Positions 23,542 to 31,783 of a stretch of 33,690 nt of DNA are shown piece by piece. The notes below the pieces were generated by a model. It did not search any database. It saw only the letters and a list, made by a program, of their open reading frames with translations, and was not told the origin of the DNA. The DNA comes from Actinomycetota bacterium (lineage in GTDB: Bacteria; Actinomycetota; UBA4738; HRBIN12): positions 1 to 33,690 of the forward strand of contig JAOUEA010000004.1 of NCBI GenBank assembly GCA_029858935.1. Reading direction: 5' to 3'. The position numbers and the translations under genes are program-made. Within the stretch, counting starts at the first letter, position 1. Every line of letters starts with the position of its first letter.

Positions 23542-24528
23542 ATGACCGACCGACCGAACGTGCTAGTGACCCGGCCCATCATGGACGCCCCCCTGGCTCG
23601 CCTGCGGGAACGCTGCGACGTGACCGTGCACGAGAACGACTTCGGCATCCCACGCGACGAGCTGCTGCACGTCGTCGCGGGGCGCGACGCGATTGTGACG
23701 ATGTTGACCGAGAAGGTCGACGCCGAGTTCCTCGCAGCCGCGGGGCCGCAGCTGCGCATCGTCGCGAACCACGCCGTGGGGTTCGACAACGTCGACGTCG
23801 CGGCATGCACCGACGCGAGCGTGCTCGCGACGAACACCCCCGACGTGCTCACCGAGACGACCGCCGACACGGCCTTCGCGCTGCTCATGGCAGCCGCGCG
23901 GCGGGTCGGCGAGGGCGAGCGGTTCCTGCGTGCCGGCACGCCATGGATCTGGGGCCCGCTGATGATGCTCGGTCAGGACGTGCACCACAAGACGATCGGC
24001 ATCGTCGGGTTCGGGCGCATCGGCCAGGCCGTGGCCCGGCGCGCGAAGGGTTTCGGCATGCGCGTCGCATACAACGACGCGGTGAACCTGCCCGCGGAGG
24101 TCGAGGCCGAGACCGGCGCCGAGCGGCTCGACCTCGACGACCTGCTCGCGCAGGCCGATTTCATCTCGATACACACGAACCTCACGCCCGAGACGCGGCA
24201 CCTGTTCGGCGCCGAGGCGTTCCGGGCGATGAAGCCGACGGCCGTCGTCGTGAACACCTCGCGCGGCCCGGTGGTCGACGAGCAGGCACTCGCCGACGCC
24301 CTCGAGGCCGGCGAGATCTTCGCCGCGGGCCTCGACGTGTTCGAGCGCGAGCCCGAGGTGGAAGCCCGCCTGCTCGGGCTCGAGAACGTGGTGGTGATCC
24401 CCCATCTCGGCAGCGCCACGGTCGACACGCGCAACGCGATGGGCGACGTGGTGGTCGACAACCTGTTCGCCGCGTTCGACGGCGCCAGGCCGCCGACGCT
24501 GCTGAACCCCGACGCGTTCGGCGGCTGA
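23542..24528 (+). CDS. D-2-hydroxyacid dehydrogenase (glyoxylate/hydroxypyruvate reductase)
   Basis: Encodes 328 residues. Substrate-side motif NHAVGFDNVDVAACT; Rossmann motif TIGIVGFGRIGQAVARR (151-167); catalytic Arg241 in NTSRGPVVDEQAL; Glu270 in GLDVFEREPEV; and catalytic His288 in IPHLGSATVDTR. The PHLGSAT form is that of the GRHPR/GyaR branch, which reduces hydroxypyruvate to D-glycerate and glyoxylate to glycolate with NAD(P)H. It is not closely like the classical methylotroph HprA. Four bp before ppc and ahead of the other serine-cycle genes, so hydroxypyruvate reduction to glycerate is its likely job here (inference from context). Confidence 0.9.
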   Translation: MTDRPNVLVTRPIMDAPLARLRERCDVTVHENDFGIPRDELLHVVAGRDAIVTMLTEKVDAEFLAAAGPQLRIVANHAVGFDNVDVAACTDASVLATNTPDVLTETTADTAFALLMAAARRVGEGERFLRAGTPWIWGPLMMLGQDVHHKTIGIVGFGRIGQAVARRAKGFGMRVAYNDAVNLPAEVEAETGAERLDLDDLLAQADFISIHTNLTPETRHLFGAEAFRAMKPTAVVVNTSRGPVVDEQALADALEAGEIFAAGLDVFEREPEVEARLLGLENVVVIPHLGSATVDTRNAMGDVVVDNLFAAFDGARPPTLLNPDAFGG

Positions 24529-24532
24529 TCAC

Positions 24533-27187
24533 GTGCCGGCACGCTCCGGCGCCGTGAAGGCTCGAGCAGGGACGCGCCGCGTGCCGACGGAGCTGCGCCA
24601 AGACGTGCGGCTGCTCACCACGGTGCTCGGCGAGGCCATCGCGGCGAGCGGCGGCCCGGAACTGCTGGAGCTGGTGGAATCGCTGCGGCAGGGCACCATC
24701 GCCCTGCGCACACGCCCCAGCCGGGCCCGCCGGCAACGGGTCGTCGAGCTCGTCGCGTCGTTGGACCTGCCGCGCGCCGAACAGGTGATCCGTGCATTCA
24801 CGTGCTACTTCCAGCTCGTGAACCTGGCGGAGGAACGCCAGCGCATCCGCGTGCTGCGAGCGCGCACCCGTGCTGCGCGCCCGCTGGAGGGGTCGGTGGC
24901 GGCCCTCCGCGGCGAGGCGACTCCGGACGCGTTCGCCGACCTGCGCATCCGACCCGTGCTCACCGCCCACCCGACCGAGGCCAAGCGTCGGGCGATCGTC
25001 GAGGTCGTGTGGCGCATCGGCGGCCTGCTCGAGCGCCTCGACGACGGCCGGCTCGGCCTGCCCGAGGCCGAGGAGGCGATGCGGCACCTGCGCGAGGAGA
25101 TCACGGGGCTGTGGCTGACCGATCCTGTCCGACATCGCCGCCCCGAGCCGCTCGACGAGGTGCGGGCCAGCCTCGCCCTGTTCGACGAGACGATCTTCAC
25201 GACCCTGCCGCTCATCTATCGCGAGGTCGACCGCGCCCTCGACCCCGAGGGAAGCGGAGCTCGCGCGCCCGCGTTCCCGGCGTTCCTGCGATGGGGCACC
25301 TGGGTCGGCGGCGACCGCGACGGCAACCCCTCGGTCACGGCCGAGACGACGAAGGCCGCGTCGGCGATCGCCACCGACCATGTGTTGCGGGGGCTCGAGA
25401 ATGCCACCCGGCGCATCGCTCGCTCGCTTTCGGTGAGCGACCGAGACGTGCCGCCGTCGACGGCGCTGCGCAAGGCGCTCGTCCGTGACGAGCGGGCGCT
25501 GCCCGGTCCGGCTCGCGAGCTCGCTCGCAAGCTGCCCGATGCGCCCCACCGGCGCAAGCTCGGCCTCGCCGCTCACCGGCTCGCGGCCACGCGTACCCGC
25601 TCGCGCGGCGCCTACGACGACCCCGCCGAGTTCGTGGCAGACCTGGATGTGCTGCAGCGATCCCTCGACGGCGGCGGCGCCTCGAAACTCGCGTGGGGGG
25701 AGCTCCAGCACCTGCGCTGGCAAGCGGAGACGTTCGGCTTCCATCTCGCGGAGATGGAGGTGCGCCAGCACGCCGACGTGCTGGACGCCGCGTTGCGGGA
25801 GGTGGCTCCGCAGGCGATTGGGAACGCGCGCGCGCTCGACCGGCTGGCGCGCGTGCAGGAGCTGTCGCCTCCCGAAGCAAAGACCCCTGCCACCCGCGAG
25901 GTACTGGCGACGTTCCGGGCGATCCGCGACGTGCAGGATCGGCTCGGGCGAGAAGCGTGCGAGCGGGTGATCGTGAGCTTCACGCGATCGGCGAGCGACC
26001 TCTCCGGCGTACTCGCACTCGCACGCCTGGCCTCGCCCAGCCGTCCGGCCGACGTGCTGCCGGTACCCTTGCTCGAAACGAGGCACGAGCTCGCCACCGC
26101 GACCACCATCCTCGACGGGTGGCTCGCGCTGCCGGGGACGAAGCGGCTCCTGCGGCGGCACCACCGTGAACTGCTGGTGATGGTCGGCTACTCAGATTCC
26201 GCGAAGGAAGTCGGCGTGCTCGCAGCGAACCTCGAGTTGTACCGGGCCCAGCGCGCGATGGCGGCGTGGGCGCGCGAACACGACGTGAGGCTCACGATCT
26301 TCCACGGACGAGGTGGCGCGCTCGGCCGGGGTGGCGGGCCCGCGAGCCGCGCGATCCTGGGGCAGCCGCCGGGATCGGTGCACGGTCGGTTCGCCGTCAC
26401 CGAGCAGGGCGAGATGGCTTTCGCCCGGTATGGCGACGCGGTGCTCGCCCGCCGCCACCTCGAGCAGCTCACGAGCGCCGTCGTGCGGGCCAGCGCTACC
26501 GGCGATGCCCTCGACCCGTTCGATCGGTTCGAGCGGGAGCTCGCGCTGATGGCCGAGGTCTCACGGGCGCGCTACGAGGAGCTCGTCGGCTCGGAGGGCT
26601 TCGTGCTGTTCTTCCGGCGAGTGACGCCGCTGGCACAAATCTCGACGCTGCCGATCGCGTCGAGACCGGTCGCGCGCGGCGTGGGCCAGGCCAACGAGCT
26701 CGACGACCTGCGTGCGATCCCGTGGGTGTTCGCGTGGAGCCAGAGCCGCGTGAACCTGGCCGGGTGGTACGGGCTCGGGGCCGGACTCGAGGCGGTCGCC
26801 GCCACGCGCGGCGGGGTCGCGTCGCTGCGTGCGATGTTCCGCGACTGGCCGTTCTTCACGGCGATGATCGAGAACGCGGAGCTCTCCCTGGCGAAGGCCG
26901 ACCCCGCGATCGCGGAGCTCTACCTGGCGCGCGGCGAGCGCGACGACCTGACCGCCGCCATCCGCGAGGAGATGGCCCGCACGACCGAGCTCGTGCTCGA
27001 GGTGGCGGGTCACCCCCAGCTGCTCGATTGCCGCCCCGAGCTGCAGCGGGCGGTCGAGCTGCGCAACCCGTACGTCGACGCGTTGTCGTTCCTGCAGCTG
27101 CGATTCCTCGATGGCCGTGGGCGCGCCGAGCGGCTCGTGCAGGCGGCGGTGAGCGGGGTCGCGGCCGGGCTGCGCAACACCGGGTAG
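24533..27187 (+). CDS. ppc: Phosphoenolpyruvate carboxylase
   Basis: Encodes 884 residues, full length, from a GTG four bases after the previous stop. Motifs: RPVLTAHPTEAKRR with the essential His146; TWVGGDRDGNPSVTAE (about 257-271); MVGYSDSAKEVG (550-561), where the Lys and Ser match family hallmarks; the catalytic loop FHGRGGALGRGGGP (590-603); then QPPGSVHGRFAVTEQGE; and the C-terminal end AAGLRNTG. It adds bicarbonate to PEP to give oxaloacetate. Between the reductase and the aminotransferase of the serine cycle, it most likely supplies the C1 pathway's CO2-fixing step, as ppc does in methylotroph serine-cycle clusters. It may also serve anaplerosis. Confidence 0.97.
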   Translation: MPARSGAVKARAGTRRVPTELRQDVRLLTTVLGEAIAASGGPELLELVESLRQGTIALRTRPSRARRQRVVELVASLDLPRAEQVIRAFTCYFQLVNLAEERQRIRVLRARTRAARPLEGSVAALRGEATPDAFADLRIRPVLTAHPTEAKRRAIVEVVWRIGGLLERLDDGRLGLPEAEEAMRHLREEITGLWLTDPVRHRRPEPLDEVRASLALFDETIFTTLPLIYREVDRALDPEGSGARAPAFPAFLRWGTWVGGDRDGNPSVTAETTKAASAIATDHVLRGLENATRRIARSLSVSDRDVPPSTALRKALVRDERALPGPARELARKLPDAPHRRKLGLAAHRLAATRTRSRGAYDDPAEFVADLDVLQRSLDGGGASKLAWGELQHLRWQAETFGFHLAEMEVRQHADVLDAALREVAPQAIGNARALDRLARVQELSPPEAKTPATREVLATFRAIRDVQDRLGREACERVIVSFTRSASDLSGVLALARLASPSRPADVLPVPLLETRHELATATTILDGWLALPGTKRLLRRHHRELLVMVGYSDSAKEVGVLAANLELYRAQRAMAAWAREHDVRLTIFHGRGGALGRGGGPASRAILGQPPGSVHGRFAVTEQGEMAFARYGDAVLARRHLEQLTSAVVRASATGDALDPFDRFERELALMAEVSRARYEELVGSEGFVLFFRRVTPLAQISTLPIASRPVARGVGQANELDDLRAIPWVFAWSQSRVNLAGWYGLGAGLEAVAATRGGVASLRAMFRDWPFFTAMIENAELSLAKADPAIAELYLARGERDDLTAAIREEMARTTELVLEVAGHPQLLDCRPELQRAVELRNPYVDALSFLQLRFLDGRGRAERLVQAAVSGVAAGLRNTG

Positions 27188-27260
27188 CGGTGCCCGGGTC
27201 GCGTGCGAGGACGTGAGCCGCGGGTCGGCCCCCGACTATCGCCCGACTCAGGCCCTGTGC

Positions 27261-27293
27261 CATACTCGGCGCTTCCTTGAACCGGCGTTCAAG
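27261..27293 (+). promoter_or_regulatory. Promoter with an 18-bp palindromic operator before the aminotransferase-mcl-mtkAB unit
   Basis: A CATACT hexamer (27261-27266) predicts a transcript start near 27274. Directly over and after it is CTTGAAC-CGGC-GTTCAAG (27276-27293), a perfect palindrome with 7-base arms. The TTGAAC...GTTCAA form is common among TetR-type operators. Its position on the start site suggests repression. No -35 element is obvious. The likely cognate regulator is not in this window. Confidence 0.5.
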
Positions 27294-27336
27294 TGAGTCA
27301 GGACGACGGCTGCCCGCGGGAGAGGAAGGATGTTCG

Positions 27337-28470
27337 ATGACCGATGCGACGATCCCTGCGCTGGTTCCGGGCGAGAGGCTGCTCTGCGGCCCGGGCCCGT
27401 CGAACGTGCACCCGGCGGTGCTCGAGGCGATGCAGCTTCCGATGAACGGGCACCTCGACCCCGACTTCTGGGACATCCTGGTCGACCTCGTGACCGGCCT
27501 TCGCTCACTCTGGCGCCGGCCCCAGGGCGGACTCACGATCGCACTCAGCTCGTCGGGCACGAGCGCGATGGAAGCCGGCTTCATGAACCTCGTCGATCCG
27601 GGCGACACGGTGATCAGCTGCCACTGGGGATTCTTCGGTTCGCGCCTCAACGAGTTCGCCCAGCGGGTCGGCGCGAACGTGATCGAACTGACCGCCGAAT
27701 TGGGGCAGGTCGTGACCGTCGATCGCATCATGGAGGCCCTCGCAGCCCACCCCGACGCGAAGATCGTGAGCGTCGTGCACGCGGAGACCTCGACCGGGGC
27801 GGATTTCCCGCTCGCAGCGCTCGCCGAGGCGATGCGCTCGAGCGACTCCGAGGCGCTGCTGTACGCGGACTGCGTGACGTCGCTGGGAGGTCAGCAGGTA
27901 GACGCCGACGCATGGGGCATCGACTACGGCTACTCGTGCTCTCAGAAAGCGCTGGGCTGCCCGCCGGGCATCGCGCCGGTCACGGTGAGCGGGCGCGCGG
28001 TCGCAGCCATGCAGCGCCACCAGAGCGCCGTGCCGTACTACTACGACTTCGAGGAGCTCTCGAAGTATTGGATCGACCGACCGATCACCTACCACCACAC
28101 GATGCCGATCCTGCAGTACTACGCGCTCTACACGGGCATCCGCCTTGCCCTCGAGGAGGGCCTGGAGGCCCGGTGGGCGCGCAACGCCGACGCCGGCCGC
28201 TACTTCCAGGACGAGATCCGATCCCGCGGCTTCGAGTTGCTCGCCGACCCCGACCACCAGCTCGTGGAGCTCACGGCCGTGAAGGTGCCCGAGGGCGTCG
28301 ACGGCAAGGAGATCCAGGGGCGCATGCTGCGTGAGCACGGCATCGAGGTCGGCGGCGGGCTCGGGCCGAAGGCTCCTCCGATCTGGCGCGTCGGACTGAT
28401 GGGCGTGAACGCGACCCGCGAGACCGCCGATCGGGTGCTCGGCGCCTTCGACGCCGTGCTTCCTCGTTGA
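27337..28470 (+). CDS. Serine(alanine)-glyoxylate aminotransferase, PLP-dependent class V
   Basis: Encodes 377 residues from an ATG with an AGAGGAAGGA site; an upstream in-frame start would run through the operator and is rejected. Fold-type I motifs: CGPGPSNVHPAVLEAM, HLDPDFWDIL, the PLP-phosphate loop SSSGTSAMEAG, VVHAETSTG, YADCVTSLGG, and the PLP lysine in YSCSQKALGCPPG (K204). The C-terminal block is GGGLGPKAPPIWRVGLMG. In the serine cycle this enzyme converts serine plus glyoxylate to hydroxypyruvate plus glycine (gene sga). Alanine could be an alternative donor, since the SQKAL-PPG motif resembles AGXT proteins. Followed at 25 bp by malyl-CoA lyase, which regenerates glyoxylate. Confidence 0.92.
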   Translation: MTDATIPALVPGERLLCGPGPSNVHPAVLEAMQLPMNGHLDPDFWDILVDLVTGLRSLWRRPQGGLTIALSSSGTSAMEAGFMNLVDPGDTVISCHWGFFGSRLNEFAQRVGANVIELTAELGQVVTVDRIMEALAAHPDAKIVSVVHAETSTGADFPLAALAEAMRSSDSEALLYADCVTSLGGQQVDADAWGIDYGYSCSQKALGCPPGIAPVTVSGRAVAAMQRHQSAVPYYYDFEELSKYWIDRPITYHHTMPILQYYALYTGIRLALEEGLEARWARNADAGRYFQDEIRSRGFELLADPDHQLVELTAVKVPEGVDGKEIQGRMLREHGIEVGGGLGPKAPPIWRVGLMGVNATRETADRVLGAFDAVLPR

Positions 28471-28495
28471 GGCGCTCCGTGGCCAGGCCCAGACG

Positions 28496-29461
28496 ATGAA
28501 CAGGGCGCGGCTGCATCGCAGCGAGCTCGCGGTGCCCGGCACGAATATGCGGGCGATGCAGAAGGCTCCGACGCTCGGCGCCGACGTGGTGTTCCTCGAC
28601 CTCGAGGACGCCGTGGCGCCGGACGACAAGGAGCAGGCTCGTGCGAACGTCATCGAGGCGCTCGGCGCCTCCGATTGGTCACGGTGCGCCGTGAGCGTGC
28701 GCGTCAACGGCCTGGACACGCACTGGTGCTACCGAGACATCGTCGACGTGGTGGAAGCTCGCGGCGAGATGCTCGAGACCGTGCTCGTGCCGAAGGTCGG
28801 GTCGCCCAGCGACGTGGAGTTCGTGGCGACGCTGCTCGACCAGATCGAACAGGCCAAGGGCTGGGAACCCGGTCGCATCGGCATCCACATCCTGATCGAG
28901 ACCGCGGCGGGCATGGCCGACGTCGAGGCCATCTCGAGGGCCCGGCCCGACCGCCTGGAGGCCATGGTGTTCGGCGTCGCCGACTACGCCGCCAGCGTGC
29001 AGGCGCGCACGACGAACATCGGCGGCGCGAACCCCGACTACGCCGTGCTCACCGATCCCGGCCCGCAGACGGGGGCCCGCGAGATCCACTGGGGAGACCA
29101 GTGGCATTTCGGCATCTCGCGCATGGTCGCGGCGTGCCGCGCGCAGGGTCTGCGGCCGATCGACGGGCCCTTCGGGGACTACGAGGATGCAGAGGGCTTC
29201 CGAAGCGCCGCACGGCGCGCCGGCGCCCTCGGGTGCGAGGGCAAGTGGGCGATCCACCCCTCGCAGATCGAGCTCGCGAACGAGGCCTTCACGCCCGGCG
29301 AAGCCGAGGTGGATCGGGCCCGGCGCATCCTGCAAGCGATGGAGGAAGGCGCCGAGCAAGGCAAGGGGGCGGTCTCGCTCGACGGCCGCCTCATCGATGC
29401 GGCCTCGATCCGCATGGCCGAGAACCTGATGCGAAAGGTTGAACAGATGCGCGCCCGCTGA
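28496..29461 (+). CDS. mclA: L-malyl-CoA lyase (HpcH/HpaI/CitE superfamily)
   Basis: Encodes 321 residues, the normal length of the methylotroph enzyme. Blocks recalled from Methylobacterium MclA are present in order: RLHRSELAVPG, VFLDLEDAVAPDDKEQAR (E37, D38), VRVNGLDTH with the CoA/acid-binding Arg69, LVPKVG, ILIETAAGM (E135), FGVADYAAS (D163), LRPIDGPFGDYED, GCEGKWAIHPSQI and AVSLDGRLIDAASIRMAEN. This long run of shared blocks separates it from citrate lyase beta and HpaI aldolases. It cleaves malyl-CoA to acetyl-CoA and glyoxylate. The gene order sga-mcl-mtkA-mtkB supports the serine-cycle role. Confidence 0.95.
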   Translation: MNRARLHRSELAVPGTNMRAMQKAPTLGADVVFLDLEDAVAPDDKEQARANVIEALGASDWSRCAVSVRVNGLDTHWCYRDIVDVVEARGEMLETVLVPKVGSPSDVEFVATLLDQIEQAKGWEPGRIGIHILIETAAGMADVEAISRARPDRLEAMVFGVADYAASVQARTTNIGGANPDYAVLTDPGPQTGAREIHWGDQWHFGISRMVAACRAQGLRPIDGPFGDYEDAEGFRSAARRAGALGCEGKWAIHPSQIELANEAFTPGEAEVDRARRILQAMEEGAEQGKGAVSLDGRLIDAASIRMAENLMRKVEQMRAR

Positions 29462-29510
29462 AGGGCACGCGACCGAGTACACCCGCCGCCGGGCGCCAAG
29501 GAGAAGGCAG

Positions 29511-30689
29511 ATGAACATCCATGAGTACCAAGCGAAGTCGCTGCTGCGGCAGTACCGGGTGACCACGCCGCGGGGCGAGGTCGTCTACACGTCGAGAGCG
29601 GCAGGCCGGGTCGCCGAAGAGCTCGGCGGACAACGCTGGGTCGTGAAGGCCCAGATCCACGCCGGCGGCCGCGGCAAGGCCGGCGGCGTGAAGATCGGCA
29701 ACTCACCCGCCAGGATCGCCGAGATCGCCGACCAGATGCTGGGCTCGACGCTCGTCACGGCCCAGACCGGGCCCGCCGGCCAGCGTGTGAGCCGCGTGCT
29801 CGTCGAGCGCGCATCGCGCATCGAGCGTGAGTTCTACCTCTCCCTGGTGGTCGATCGCGAGTCGCAGCGCATCGTCGTCGTGGCCAGCGCCGAAGGCGGC
29901 GTCGACATCGAAGAGGTCGCCGAGTCCAACCGCGACGCGATCCACACGGAGTACGTCGACCCCGGCGTGGGACTCCTCGACTTCCAATGCCGCAAGGTCG
30001 CCACCGCCATCGGTTTGGGCAACCGCACCACCTCGTTCACGCGGCTGATCAAGCGCATGTACCGGCTCTTCCGCGACCTCGATTGCCTGATGCTCGAGGT
30101 GAACCCCTTCATCGAGACCGAGGACGGCGAGCTGGTCGCGCTCGACGCGAAGATGAGCTTCGACGACAACGCGCTGTTCCGCCAGGGCGACGTGGTCGAG
30201 CTGCGCGACTTCGACGAGGAAGACCCCAAGGAGGTCGAGGCGACCGGCCACGGCCTGAACTACATCGCGCTCGACGGCTCGGTCGGATGCATCGTGAACG
30301 GCGCCGGGCTCGCGATGGGCACCATGGACGCGATCGCCCACCACGGCGGCCGCCCCGCGAACTTCCTCGACGTCGGCGGCGGCGCGAGTCCCGAGAAGAT
30401 CGCGAACGCCTTCCGCATCGTGCTGAAGGACCCGAACGTGCGCGCGATCCTCGTGAACATCTTCGCGGGCATCAACCGATGCGACTGGATCGCGACCGGG
30501 GTGGTCCAGGCCACGCGCGATCAGGAGATCGACGTGCCCGTGATCGTGCGCCTGGCCGGCACCAACGTCGACGAGGGCCGGCGCATCCTCGACGAGAGCG
30601 GCCTCGAGCTGATCCAGGCCGCCGATCTCGACGACGCGGCGGCCAAGGCGGTCGAAGCCGCCCAGGCGCGGCAAGAGGTGCCGGCATGA
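29511..30689 (+). CDS. mtkA: Malate-CoA ligase (malate thiokinase) beta subunit
   Basis: Encodes 392 residues from an ATG with AAGGAG eight bases upstream. It has an N-terminal ATP-grasp domain (MNIHEYQAKSLLRQY, VVKAQIHAGGRGKAGGVK, LEVNPF) and a C-terminal ligase domain (VNGAGLAMGTMD, ANFLDVGGGASPEKI). The sequences LVNIFAGINRCDWIATGVV and VVRLAGTNVDEGRRIL follow the MtkA form rather than the succinyl-CoA synthetase SucC form (there typically IFGGIVRCD and RLEGNN). With MtkB it makes malyl-CoA from malate, CoA and ATP. Its stop overlaps the mtkB start (ATGA). Confidence 0.93.
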   Translation: MNIHEYQAKSLLRQYRVTTPRGEVVYTSRAAGRVAEELGGQRWVVKAQIHAGGRGKAGGVKIGNSPARIAEIADQMLGSTLVTAQTGPAGQRVSRVLVERASRIEREFYLSLVVDRESQRIVVVASAEGGVDIEEVAESNRDAIHTEYVDPGVGLLDFQCRKVATAIGLGNRTTSFTRLIKRMYRLFRDLDCLMLEVNPFIETEDGELVALDAKMSFDDNALFRQGDVVELRDFDEEDPKEVEATGHGLNYIALDGSVGCIVNGAGLAMGTMDAIAHHGGRPANFLDVGGGASPEKIANAFRIVLKDPNVRAILVNIFAGINRCDWIATGVVQATRDQEIDVPVIVRLAGTNVDEGRRILDESGLELIQAADLDDAAAKAVEAAQARQEVPA

Positions 30690-31588
30690 GCGTGTTCGTC
30701 GACCGCGACTCGAAGGTCATCATCCAGGGGTTCACGGGCCAGCACGCCACGTTCCACGCCGAGGAGGCGATGAACACCGGCACACAGATCGTCGGCGGCG
30801 TCACCCCCGGCAAGGGCGGCACGACCCACCTCGGGCTGCCGGTCTTCAACAGCGTCGCCGAGGCCGTCGAGGAGACCGGCGCCGACGTGAGCGGCATCTT
30901 CGTGCCGCCGCAGGTGGCGACCGACTCCCTGCTCGAGGCCGTCGACGCCGGCGTCGGCGTCGCGGTGATCATCGCCGACGGCGTGCCGGTGCAGGACATG
31001 GTGCGCACCAAGCGCTACCTCGCAGGGCGCTCCACGCAGATCATCGGGCCTAACTCCCCCGGCATCATCACGCCCGGGGAGTGCAAGGTCGGCATCATGC
31101 CGAGCCACATCTATTCCAAGGGGCGCGTCGGGGTCGTCTCTCGCTCCGGAACCCTCAACTACGAGGCCGTCTCCCAGATGACCGCGCTCGGTCTCGGCCA
31201 GTCGACCTGCGTCGGCATCGGCGGAGACCCGGTGAACGGCACCGACTTCAAGACGGTGCTGCAGGCGTTCGAAGGCGACGACGAGACCGACGTGATCGTG
31301 ATGATCGGTGAGATCGGCGGCCAGCAGGAGGTCGAGGCCGCGTCGTGGGCCTCGCAGTACATGACCAAGCCGCTCGTCGCGTTCATCGCCGGCGTCTCGG
31401 CGCCGCGCGGTCGCCGCATGGGACACGCGGGCGCGGTGATCGCGGGCGAGTCCGACACCGCGACGGCCAAACTCGACGCGATCGAGGCGCTCGGCCACCG
31501 CGTGGTGCGCAACCCCGCCGACATCGGCGACACCGTGCTGCGCACGGTCAAGGAGGCGGGCGACGGCGCCGGCACCGGCGCCTCCTAG
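30686..31588 (+). CDS. mtkB: Malate-CoA ligase (malate thiokinase) alpha subunit
   Basis: Encodes 300 residues from an ATG overlapping the mtkA stop. CoA-binding Rossmann region VIIQGFTGQHATFHAEEAM and VGGVTPGKGG; QIIGPNSPGIITPGECKVGIMP; KGRVGVVSRSGTLNYEA; VGIGGDPVNGTDF; IGEIGG; and the phospho-histidine loop RRMGHAGAVIAG (H247). Where SucD and methylotroph MtkB usually have GPNC, this protein has GPNS (residue 124). Together with MtkA and malyl-CoA lyase it links malate to acetyl-CoA plus glyoxylate. The last gene of the plus-strand block, convergent with a small gene whose stop is 6 bp away. Confidence 0.93.
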   Translation: MSVFVDRDSKVIIQGFTGQHATFHAEEAMNTGTQIVGGVTPGKGGTTHLGLPVFNSVAEAVEETGADVSGIFVPPQVATDSLLEAVDAGVGVAVIIADGVPVQDMVRTKRYLAGRSTQIIGPNSPGIITPGECKVGIMPSHIYSKGRVGVVSRSGTLNYEAVSQMTALGLGQSTCVGIGGDPVNGTDFKTVLQAFEGDDETDVIVMIGEIGGQQEVEAASWASQYMTKPLVAFIAGVSAPRGRRMGHAGAVIAGESDTATAKLDAIEALGHRVVRNPADIGDTVLRTVKEAGDGAGTGAS

Positions 31589-31594
31589 CCCAGC

Positions 31595-31783
31595 TCAGTC
31601 GGATCGCGATGAACCCTCGTCGACGGCGGGCCGTGGCAGCGCGCCCGTCTCGAAGGCGAGCGCGATGGCTCGCTCGAGCCAGAGCAGGCGCTGTGCCGGC
31701 GTCGCCGTCAGGGCACCCTCGAGCTCGGCCCGGCGGTGCGCTTCCCACCCGTCCCGAGGTGGTGGATCGCTCCTGGCGGTCAT
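31595..31783 (-). CDS. Small partner protein of the nucleotidyltransferase (possible antitoxin)
   Basis: Encodes 62 residues: MTARSDPPPRDGWEAHRRAE then an amphipathic helix with TPAQRLLWLERAIALAFETGALPR. Its ATG overlaps the stop of the nucleotidyltransferase gene (ATGA on the minus strand), so translation should be coupled. Small proteins with a TPAQRLxWLE helix commonly accompany AbiEii/DUF6036-type nucleotidyltransferases in actinobacteria, as far as I recall; the role as antitoxin or accessory subunit is inferred. Confidence 0.65.
   Translation of the reverse strand: MTARSDPPPRDGWEAHRRAELEGALTATPAQRLLWLERAIALAFETGALPRPAVDEGSSRSD

Noticed and set aside
24182-26164. A 660-codon minus-strand open frame opposite the reductase and ppc
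   Set aside because: Shadow of strongly conserved plus-strand coding sequence, with no motif of its own.
27277-27336. An upstream in-frame start for the aminotransferase
   Set aside because: It would run through the palindrome and the predicted transcript start and lacks homology; the ATG at 27337 has a good ribosome-binding site and begins the conserved protein.
29511-31588. Ordinary TCA-cycle succinyl-CoA synthetase (sucC/sucD)
   Set aside because: The IFAGINRCDW and RLAGTNVDEG sequences follow the malate thiokinase form, and malyl-CoA lyase lies immediately upstream. A succinate activity cannot be excluded without assays.
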